The notes under the pieces were generated by a model. The model saw only the letters and a program-made list of their open reading frames with translations, did no database searches and was not told the origin of the DNA. Positions 4,336 to 10,747 of a DNA stretch of 13,337 bases are shown piece after piece. Numbering within the stretch: the first letter of the stretch is position 1; the number at the start of each line of letters is the position of its first letter. Where the stretch lies: NCBI GenBank assembly GCA_030591285.1, contig JAUVBH010000014.1:1-13337 (forward strand). Direction: 5' to 3'. Source of the stretch: Thermoplasmatota archaeon (GTDB lineage Archaea; Thermoplasmatota; Penumbrarchaeia; Penumbrarchaeales; Penumbrarchaeaceae). The position numbers and the translations under genes are program-made.

Positions 4336-7313
4336 AGAGCAGTTCAAGCCTCCACACCTTGCCAGCTGAGCAGGTCCTTTCCGAACTGGGCTCCTCAACC
4401 CAGGGTCTGAACTCCAGGGAAGCCAAGGACCGGATCGAAAAAGAGGGACCCAACGAGATCCCAAAGGTCCGCAAACCATTTTTCAAGAAAGTAGCACCGC
4501 AGATCTTCGATTTTGTCATTGTCCTCCTGCTCGTCATAGCTGCTGTCCTTGCTCTCCTTGCATTCATATTTCCTGATAACGAATCCACCTCCTTCGAGAC
4601 ATCCATTGCCATTGTCGGTGTGATAGTACTGAGCTGGGTCCTGATCGTATTTCAGATGTACTCGGCCGAACGATCCCTCGAAGCCCTTCGAAAGATAGGA
4701 GCCGCTAAAGCCAAGGTAAAACGAGATGACAAATGGATCGATATTCCAACCTCCGAACTGGTCCGCGGTGACATCGTGATGCTGGGTGAGGGAGACCGGG
4801 TCCCTGCGGATGTGAGAATAATTCAGAGCGATCATCTGACCGTGGATGAATCTTCCCTGACAGGGGAATCGGTGGGTGTGGACAAGGATCCAGGACCTAT
4901 TGATGAGACGGATCCCTCACTGCATGAACTTTCCAACATGACCTTCATGTCCACTGTGGTTACCAGGGGTGCAGGGGAAGGAGTTGTAACGGCAACTGGT
5001 TTAGGGACCGAACTTGGGAAGATCGCAAAAAAAATAGAAGAAGCTCCGGAACCGGAGATACCACTACAGAAGAAAATGAGTCAACTGGCAAAAACCCTAT
5101 CTTTGATAATGTTCGGTTTGATATTGACACTTACGATCATTCAGATGGTCAGGTTGAAACTGAATGATGATCTGATAATGGATTCTGTGATGGAACAGCT
5201 AGTAAATGCTGTGATATTGGGTGTGGTCGCGGTTCCCTGGAGTTTCCCCATCATCACCACCTCGGTAATGGCCAGGGGAATGGTATACCTGGTAAAAGAG
5301 AACGCAATTGTCAGAAGGGTTGCTTCCATCGAAGGTCTCGGAAGGGTCTGTGTTATCTGTTCTGACAAGACAGGTACAATGACCCAGAATGCAATGACGA
5401 TAAAGACCATATTTCAATCTGGAAAATTCTACAGTGTTTCAGGCTCGGGATATTCACCAGAGGGTGCTATCGAAGAAAATGACAAAGAGATAGCGGTCGA
5501 TAATGGGAACAATCTGCATCTTTTGATCAAGGCTGGATACATAAACAATGATGCCAAGGTGGTAAAAGATGATGACGGATATCGTGTCCTTGGAGATCCT
5601 ACAGAAGGTGCCCTGAGGACACTTGGAAGCAAGATCGAGATGGAGAAGTTCGTCAATGATCTGAAAGCTGTAAGGGAGATCCCTTTCGATTCCGATCGTA
5701 AGATGATGACCAAGATCTTTGTACATGATGGGAAAAACGTTGCATATTCCAAAGGTGGTTTCGAGGTCATTGTCGATAGATGCGACAGGATAATCTGGCA
5801 AGATCAGATCGTTCCGCTGACACAGGAGCTGAAAGAGTTCGTCAGCAGGGCAAATGATGTCGTGAACCAGAAAGCCCAGAGAACACTGGCAATAGCCTAT
5901 AGACAGCTCGAGTTGAATGGTAGCAAAATTTCGGATATCCCCGATGAGAATATCGAGAAAAATTTCATTCTACTTGGTTTCGTGGGAATGATCGATCCTC
6001 CAAAGGTTGGTGTAAGAGAAGCGATCCAGAAATGCCATCAGGCCGGGATCAGGGTCGTAATGATCACCGGAGACAGCAAAGGAACAGCTACTGCAATTGC
6101 AGCAGATCTGGGTGTGATCCTTGAAGGAGATCTTGTAATGGAGGGAAGTGAACTTCCCGTTCCATCTGATAAACTGCAGAATGTAAGTGTTTTCTGCAGG
6201 GTTTCCCCGGAGCAGAAGGTAGATATCGTAAACGCTTACAAGGGGAGCGGTCAGATAATTGCCATGACCGGTGATGGCATGAACGATGCTGCTGCCTTGA
6301 AGAATGCCGATGTAGGCGTCGCAATGGGAATGAGCGGTGTTGATGTTGCTAAGGAAGCATCCCAGATCATACTCTCAGATGATAATTTTGCCACCCTGGT
6401 CACAGCGATACACCGGGGGAGGCAGATATTCGATAACATCAGAAAGAGCATCACATACCAGATATACACCAATCTTTCGGAGCTTTCACTGATGTTCCTG
6501 GGTTCTCTTCTATTCGTTGAACAGCTGATGAGCGACAAACAGCTTCTTTTCCTCTACTTCTCAACCCATCTTTTCCCTGTGGCAGCCCTTGTCCTTGACA
6601 AAACTACACCGGGAGTGATGAATGAACCTCCCAGGGATGCGAAAGAGAGCATTGTTTCGAAGAAAGTTCTTGGTGAACTGGGAGTGATGATCGCGACAAT
6701 GGCGGTCATTGCCCTGTCAATGTATTTCATACTCGATCGTGGGATCGTCAACATCGGGATAGATGGGGACAAGGTTGCAACTATCCAGACAATGGTGTTA
6801 ACCTTCGTTGTATGGGGTGAGTGTTTCAATCTGTTCAACAGTCTATCTATGAAGAATTCCCTGATAAGCCAACTGAAGGAGAAGAGCATGCTATTACCAA
6901 TTCTGATGACACTTGTCCCAATATCAGCTCTCACCATCGCCATGTACATTGGCAATATCGGAAATAGTATGGATCTGACAGCTCTCACTGTCAAGGAATA
7001 TTCTATATCAGTACTACTTGGTTTCATGATCATCCCCATTGTAGAAGCCTACAAAGTGTATGTCAGAAGGTCAGCCGGGAAACAGAATCGGTTCTCAAGG
7101 TTCTTCCAAAGAGGATGGAATGCAGGTATGGTGGGTTTACAGAGGATAAATGATATGCCATCAACCTTCCAAAATGAGATGAAAAAATACTATCCTGGAT
7201 ATTATCTTGGTAAGGGAATATCCAAGGTTGGAAGCAATCTGAAAAGAGTCGTTGGGTCTAGACAGGATGAAAATATAGAAGATGATAATGACCTGAAAAG
7301 GTCCATGAAATGA
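4332..7313 (+). CDS. P-type ATPase of the P2 (SERCA-like) group with altered membrane ion-binding residues
   Basis: Length is 993 aa from 4332. That ATG is chosen because it overlaps the upstream stop as ATGA; in-frame ATGs at 4326 and 4305 are alternatives. Order of parts: cation-ATPase N-terminal region (LHTLPAEQVLSELG), TM1-2, actuator domain with TGES at 177-180, TM3-4, phosphorylation motif DKTGTMT with D345, nucleotide domain (FDSDRKMMTKIF and KGGFEVIVDRC), hinge TGDGMNDAAALKNADVG, then TM5-10 and a basic, Gly-rich cytoplasmic tail of about 85 residues. All catalytic motifs are intact, so ATP-driven ion or lipid transport is expected. Relative to SERCA, N768, E771, T799 and E908 match N714, E717, T745 and E830. 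E309 is replaced by W303 (PWSFP for PEGLP), N796 by Y742 and D800 by H746. It is not a heavy-metal P1B pump, since there is no CPC and no metal-binding N-domain. The transported ion cannot be assigned. Co-transcribed with the glycosyltransferase. Confidence 0.93.
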   Translation: MKSSSSLHTLPAEQVLSELGSSTQGLNSREAKDRIEKEGPNEIPKVRKPFFKKVAPQIFDFVIVLLLVIAAVLALLAFIFPDNESTSFETSIAIVGVIVLSWVLIVFQMYSAERSLEALRKIGAAKAKVKRDDKWIDIPTSELVRGDIVMLGEGDRVPADVRIIQSDHLTVDESSLTGESVGVDKDPGPIDETDPSLHELSNMTFMSTVVTRGAGEGVVTATGLGTELGKIAKKIEEAPEPEIPLQKKMSQLAKTLSLIMFGLILTLTIIQMVRLKLNDDLIMDSVMEQLVNAVILGVVAVPWSFPIITTSVMARGMVYLVKENAIVRRVASIEGLGRVCVICSDKTGTMTQNAMTIKTIFQSGKFYSVSGSGYSPEGAIEENDKEIAVDNGNNLHLLIKAGYINNDAKVVKDDDGYRVLGDPTEGALRTLGSKIEMEKFVNDLKAVREIPFDSDRKMMTKIFVHDGKNVAYSKGGFEVIVDRCDRIIWQDQIVPLTQELKEFVSRANDVVNQKAQRTLAIAYRQLELNGSKISDIPDENIEKNFILLGFVGMIDPPKVGVREAIQKCHQAGIRVVMITGDSKGTATAIAADLGVILEGDLVMEGSELPVPSDKLQNVSVFCRVSPEQKVDIVNAYKGSGQIIAMTGDGMNDAAALKNADVGVAMGMSGVDVAKEASQIILSDDNFATLVTAIHRGRQIFDNIRKSITYQIYTNLSELSLMFLGSLLFVEQLMSDKQLLFLYFSTHLFPVAALVLDKTTPGVMNEPPRDAKESIVSKKVLGELGVMIATMAVIALSMYFILDRGIVNIGIDGDKVATIQTMVLTFVVWGECFNLFNSLSMKNSLISQLKEKSMLLPILMTLVPISALTIAMYIGNIGNSMDLTALTVKEYSISVLLGFMIIPIVEAYKVYVRRSAGKQNRFSRFFQRGWNAGMVGLQRINDMPSTFQNEMKKYYPGYYLGKGISKVGSNLKRVVGSRQDENIEDDNDLKRSMK

Positions 7314-7328
7314 AAGTTACTACGATAG

Positions 7329-7338
7329 AAATTAATAA
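7329..7338 (+). promoter_or_regulatory. Candidate TATA box, leaderless start for the 7359 gene
   Basis: AAATTAATAA is centred about 26 nt upstream of the ATG at 7359, the spacing expected for a leaderless archaeal transcript. There is no Shine-Dalgarno between them. It suggests this gene can be transcribed independently of the ATPase. Confidence 0.5.
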
Positions 7339-7358
7339 TCTGTTATTGGTAAACTATC

Positions 7359-8597
7359 ATGGAAAGATCAGGTCCATTCATGACTACCTCTTTCCGTATT
7401 TCACGTTTTCTGATAAGTATAAAAAGATTATTGGAGACAGACCTTGAAAAGAAGGACCGTTTCACAAAGATCTTCCAATTCTTCTTTCCCTGGGTGTTCT
7501 TGACCTTCTTCGCCACAACTTCGGTTCTACTATTGTTGGCATGGAAAGGGTGGGATGTGGCCCAGCATCTTTTGGATATTTGGATATTCTATACATTGCC
7601 ACCAGCGGGTAAGGAGACGATCATCCCCAAAGCCGTTGCAGGTGGTGTCCCGGCATGGATAGCGGGCCCCTCCACAACTATTGTGGATATTTCAGTTTCA
7701 ATGTTCCTGATATGGAACTATGATTGGGTAAAGAAGATACCATTTTTAGGCCCAGCTTTGCAAAAAGCCGAGGCTAATGGAAGAGAAAAGGTCAGGAAAG
7801 CCAAATGGTTCAAACGGATGGCATTCTTTTTCTGTACGCTTGTGGTACTGATACCATTCAGCGGGTCCGGTGGATTTGGAGGGACCATCTTCGGAAGAGT
7901 TCTGGGTATGAATCCATATATGGTCCTTCTTGCAGTGGCTATTGGATCATTGCTGGGTTCAACCGGATTTGCAATTCTTTCGGAACGTCTTGTCCATTTT
8001 CTTGAAGGGACTACTTATATTGATTTTCTGAACAATCTCAATATGATCCAGATCGTTGTTGTGATCATTGCAATTGGTTTCCTGATCTATGCCGTGAGGA
8101 ACCCCAGACTTGCAGCGGTAAAGACCACCAAGGCCGTAAGCCAGGCCATCGATTTGACCGAAAAGGGATTTATGGTTGCCGAGAAGAAGAGGAAACAGGT
8201 CACCGAGAATACGATCAGAAGGACAAAGGATACCTTGGTAGCTGTTGGAGAGGTCAACCGGGCCTTCGCCGAGATCAATATGGAGGTAATGACCAAACCA
8301 ATGGAAGCTCTCGGTTATCCAGGTAGAAAGCTTGCCCGGTCCACCAGAGATCTTACCAGAAAAACAGTGGATGATGCTCATCGTGCTGCTGGGAAGGCCA
8401 TAACTTCGACAATTGATATGGGGGAGAAAGCGACCTCTTGGACCGCCGAAACGGTGGGAGACCTTACACTGGAGGGATTGGACCAGACCAGAAAAGGATG
8501 GAATGAAGCTGGTAAGGTCATAATCAAGGGTGGAGAGGGGATCGAGAAATTGGTGAAGAAGAAACCCAAGCAGGAAAATATTGAAAATGAAGAATGA
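7359..8597 (+). CDS. COG2426 / PF06695-type integral membrane protein with a long helical C-terminal tail
   Basis: Length is 412 aa. The membrane part (about residues 40-246) has roughly five to six hydrophobic segments and matches my memory of the family named 'small multi-drug export protein': GKETIIPKAVAGGVP (84-98) on one side and the glycine-rich IPFSGSGGFGGTIFGR (165-180) on the other, separated by a charged loop (KKIPFLGPALQKAEANGREK). The family name is historical; drug export is not established for it. Residues about 250-412 are a charged, Ala/Thr/Lys/Glu-rich, cysteine-free helical tail. Its later part (about 340-400) shows a weak 11-residue spacing reminiscent of LEA or apolipoprotein-like amphipathic helices. 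Ordinary family members end near the membrane domain, so the tail is unusual. By positive-inside reasoning the tail is probably cytoplasmic. The start at 7359 is supported by the TATA spacing; ATG at 7380 is an alternative. Confidence 0.78.
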   Translation: MERSGPFMTTSFRISRFLISIKRLLETDLEKKDRFTKIFQFFFPWVFLTFFATTSVLLLLAWKGWDVAQHLLDIWIFYTLPPAGKETIIPKAVAGGVPAWIAGPSTTIVDISVSMFLIWNYDWVKKIPFLGPALQKAEANGREKVRKAKWFKRMAFFFCTLVVLIPFSGSGGFGGTIFGRVLGMNPYMVLLAVAIGSLLGSTGFAILSERLVHFLEGTTYIDFLNNLNMIQIVVVIIAIGFLIYAVRNPRLAAVKTTKAVSQAIDLTEKGFMVAEKKRKQVTENTIRRTKDTLVAVGEVNRAFAEINMEVMTKPMEALGYPGRKLARSTRDLTRKTVDDAHRAAGKAITSTIDMGEKATSWTAETVGDLTLEGLDQTRKGWNEAGKVIIKGGEGIEKLVKKKPKQENIENEE

Positions 8598-8601
8598 TTG
8601 G

Positions 8602-8613
8602 AATATATTTTTA
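8602..8613 (+). promoter_or_regulatory. Candidate TATA box for the epimerase gene
   Basis: AATATATTTTTA is centred about 30 nt before the ATG at 8637, just after the stop of the upstream gene. It predicts a leader of only a few bases. No Shine-Dalgarno is evident. Confidence 0.5.
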
Positions 8614-8636
8614 TGTAAGCTTTACATGGGACGAGT

Positions 8637-9599
8637 ATGGACACCAAGAAGATACTCGTTACAGGCGGAGCGGGTTTCATAGGAAGCCATCTTGTTGATG
8701 CGCTACTCTCCAGGGGTAACGAGGTTGTGGTCTATGACAATCTCTCTTCTGGGAAAAAGGAGTTCCTGGATCACTGCAAGGATGATATCGATCTTCAGGT
8801 CAGAGACCTTGTGACTGACAAGGAACTTGTTGATGTTCTTCGTGATATTGATCACGTCTATCATGTTGCCGCGAATCCTGATGTCAGGGTTGGTGCTGAT
8901 GATACCTGGGTATCGGTTGAACAGAATATCATTGCTACCTATAATCTTCTTGAAGCAATGAGGAAGGCAAAACCTTCCGATCCTGCTTCGATATCATTCA
9001 CCTCAACTTCAACTGTCTATGGTAATGCAAGCGTTTTCCCCACACCGGAGGATTACGGTCCCCTCATGCCCATTTCACAATACGGAGCAAGTAAACTTGC
9101 CTCGGAAGCGATAATGTCCGCATTTGCCGACAATTTCGGGATAAAGGCAACTGTTTGCAGGTTCGCAAATGTTGTTGGTTCCCGGTCCACACATGGTATT
9201 TTATTTGATTTTTATCACAAGCTCAAGAACGATCCATCGAAGCTCGAGATCCTGGGAGATGGACTTCAGAGGAAATCCTACATCCATGTGTCGGATTGTG
9301 TCAATGGTGTTATCCATGCCACTGAAACCCAGGGGTCCAATTTCGAGTACTTCAATGTCGGAACAGCGGACTATGCTGTGATAAACCAGATCCCTGGAAT
9401 AGTTACAGAAGCCATGGGATTGAAGGATGTTGAGTTCCACTACACCGGCGGCCATAAGGGAGCAGGATGGAAGGGTGATGTGAAGTTCATGTCCCTGGCT
9501 GTGGATAAGATACTTGCAACAGGTTGGAAATACGAATTGAATTCAACCCAGACTCTTGAAAAGGCTGTCAGAGAGATAATATCCGATCTTGAAGCTTAA
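8637..9599 (+). CDS. NAD-dependent nucleotide-sugar epimerase/dehydratase (extended SDR, GalE-like)
   Basis: Length is 320 aa, typical for the family. The Rossmann motif is TGGAGFIGSH (G10, G13, G16). After strand 2 comes VVYDNLSSG, with D34 favouring NAD over NADP. The catalytic set is the STSTVYG segment (S/T at 122-126) with Y149 and K153 in YGASK. RKSYIHVSDCVNG at about 212-224 is the usual substrate-side motif of UDP-sugar epimerases. The likely reaction is C4 epimerisation (or a related oxidation-reduction) of an NDP-hexose in the cytoplasm, supplying sugars for glycosylation of surface proteins or lipids; the exact sugar is not determinable. A glycosyltransferase about 4 kb upstream on the same strand fits such a role. 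GalE, WbpP-like and RmlB-like members are hard to separate by eye. The RmlB active-site pair is not obvious, so an epimerase is preferred. It converges with the next gene, leaving 11 bp between stops. Confidence 0.92.
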   Translation: MDTKKILVTGGAGFIGSHLVDALLSRGNEVVVYDNLSSGKKEFLDHCKDDIDLQVRDLVTDKELVDVLRDIDHVYHVAANPDVRVGADDTWVSVEQNIIATYNLLEAMRKAKPSDPASISFTSTSTVYGNASVFPTPEDYGPLMPISQYGASKLASEAIMSAFADNFGIKATVCRFANVVGSRSTHGILFDFYHKLKNDPSKLEILGDGLQRKSYIHVSDCVNGVIHATETQGSNFEYFNVGTADYAVINQIPGIVTEAMGLKDVEFHYTGGHKGAGWKGDVKFMSLAVDKILATGWKYELNSTQTLEKAVREIISDLEA

Positions 9600-9622
9600 A
9601 TGGAAATGGATCATCTTTCCAT
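9600..9622. terminator. Possible short hairpin at the convergent gene ends
   Basis: ATGGAAA (9600-9606) and TTTCCAT (9616-9622) form a 7-bp inverted repeat with a 9-nt loop between the two convergent stops, overlapping the last codons of the minus-strand gene. No oligo-T run follows on either strand, and archaeal termination usually relies on T-tracts, so it may be incidental. Confidence 0.2.
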
Positions 9623-10090
9623 GATGATCTCCCTGCCCAGGAGGTCTTTTGTCTTCCTTACGTACTTGATATCATTATCTTTGCAGTATTTTTCAATGTT
9701 CTTCAGAAGAAGGGTGTTGAATGGAAATTTGTTCCTTTTAAAGGATCTATGGAATCCGTCCTCTCTCCTGACCTGGAACATCGTTCCATTGTAAACAATG
9801 GAGTCGATCTCATTTACTTTGAAGAAAATAGTTCGTTTGAAATAATTCGTTGGTGCAAGAGGGATAGAGATGCCATTTTCACGTATCACAATCGGAGTAT
9901 TCATCAGAAGCAGGGTTATCAGATGGAAGAAGAACAGATCCATAATCGCCCACATTATCGTCCAGGAGTTGTCATACATCGTTCCGGATACGTATATATG
10001 TGCTGAAGAAAGGGGGATCATTATAATGAACCAGGATGCGATCTGGATGATAGGGCTCATGTTGTTGTAGATGACCTTATCTCTTTTCAT
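9611..10090 (-). CDS. Small membrane protein with two helices and a possible bacterial-PH-like domain
   Basis: Length is 159 aa; not recognised with certainty. Two hydrophobic helices at about 12-35 and 44-63 form a hairpin. They are followed by a compact soluble part: PIVIRENGISIPLAP, then IFFKVNEIDSIVYNG, then MFQVRREDG, and a final helix (about 124-139). This helical hairpin followed by short strands with an E-I-x-S-I step resembles YcxB or bacterial-PH-type membrane proteins, offered only as a guess. With both ends inside, the soluble part would be cytoplasmic. The start ATG at 10090 overlaps the upstream gene by 14 bp, indicating translational coupling; ATG at 10060 (Met11) is a possible alternative. 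Confidence 0.7.
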   Translation of the reverse strand: MKRDKVIYNNMSPIIQIASWFIIMIPLSSAHIYVSGTMYDNSWTIMWAIMDLFFFHLITLLLMNTPIVIRENGISIPLAPTNYFKRTIFFKVNEIDSIVYNGTMFQVRREDGFHRSFKRNKFPFNTLLLKNIEKYCKDNDIKYVRKTKDLLGREIIMER

Positions 10091-10658
10091 TCTCCTTCCC
10101 CTTCCATGATCCGAACTTCATGTCATTGATGAAGTGGTCAACCTTTTCAAGCATCTTAACATCATCCTTGTTCTCAATAGGCCCGAAGAAAACATGCATG
10201 ACCGTGGGTCCAAAAAGATATTTCTTCTTCCTTAAATAGAAACGATATTTCCCTCTTTGCACCAGTTTACAAGGCGCTTCACCGTGAATGTATCTGGCTC
10301 TCCCTTTTAACCTGGACCCTTTCCCCAGGGAGTGCTGTACATCTTCCAGAATGGATCTTTCATCAGATCTTTTCGGATCTAGGGTACATATGAAATGGAA
10401 TGCGAAATCTCTCATATTTCGGAGTATGGTCACCATCAAGTAAAGGATGAAAAGAATGATGCCTGACAATAAGATTGTGGCAGTGATCCTCCACCAGAGG
10501 AGATCCACGTTTGGAGAGATCATCCAGATAAAAGGAATGATACTACCGAAAAAAATGATCATTGCCAGGGGGATCAGGATATTTGCAAGTCTGCTGTTTA
10601 GCAGGAATTTGGTCCAACCCCATGGAACATGATCTCTCGTAATCTTCATCTCTCTCAT
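10077..10658 (-). CDS. Small two-helix membrane protein of unknown function
   Basis: Length is 193 aa; not recognised. Two hydrophobic helices (about 25-47 and 55-79) are followed by roughly 110 mostly basic residues with alternating strand and charged segments (RGKYRFYLRKKKYLFGP, then VMHVFFGPIEN) and a very basic end. The architecture parallels the downstream protein, which it overlaps by 14 bp, so the two may be diverged relatives or partners in one membrane complex. The start at 10658 is preferred by spacing from the TATA-like box; ATG at 10649 (Met4) is equally possible. No enzymatic motif or conserved Cys/His cluster is seen. Confidence 0.68.
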   Translation of the reverse strand: MREMKITRDHVPWGWTKFLLNSRLANILIPLAMIIFFGSIIPFIWMISPNVDLLWWRITATILLSGIILFILYLMVTILRNMRDFAFHFICTLDPKRSDERSILEDVQHSLGKGSRLKGRARYIHGEAPCKLVQRGKYRFYLRKKKYLFGPTVMHVFFGPIENKDDVKMLEKVDHFINDMKFGSWKGKENEKR

Positions 10659-10684
10659 CCCGGTAATGGATGTTGGATTAGATA

Positions 10685-10695
10685 ACGAATATAAT
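10685..10695 (-). promoter_or_regulatory. Candidate TATA-type promoter of the small membrane protein pair
   Basis: Read on the minus strand it is ATTATATTCGT, identical over 11 nt to the site upstream of the glycosyltransferase, and 37 nt before the ATG at 10658. It lies in the 89-bp gap after the large surface-protein gene, so the pair need not depend on read-through. Confidence 0.45.
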
Positions 10696-10747
10696 CCCTT
10701 ATTGGTCCATGGGATCGTATCAAGGATTGTGAGGGCCGATCATGTGA

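Noticed and set aside
4067..4835. Long open frames on the minus strand opposite the glycosyltransferase and ATPase 5' ends
   Set aside because: They lie wholly antisense to strongly supported genes, give low-complexity Ser/Arg/Pro-rich products without domains, and have no promoter or ribosome-binding site.
5235..5249. PWSFP as a frameshift artefact of PEGFP
   Set aside because: Both flanks stay in frame with conserved P2 residues and the codons need substitutions, not an indel, so a sequencing slip is unlikely.
6554..7039. Minus-strand open frame of 161 codons opposite the ATPase C-terminal half
   Set aside because: Its apparent hydrophobicity mirrors the membrane helices on the coding strand; no independent signal was found.
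4332..7313. Heavy-metal (P1B) or Kdp-type assignment for the ATPase
   Set aside because: There is no CPC/SPC motif, no N-terminal metal-binding domain, and ten rather than eight or seven membrane helices with P2-type N-terminal region.
9600..9622. Hairpin as a confident intrinsic terminator
   Set aside because: There is no T-tract on either side and it overlaps coding sequence; kept only as a low-confidence feature.
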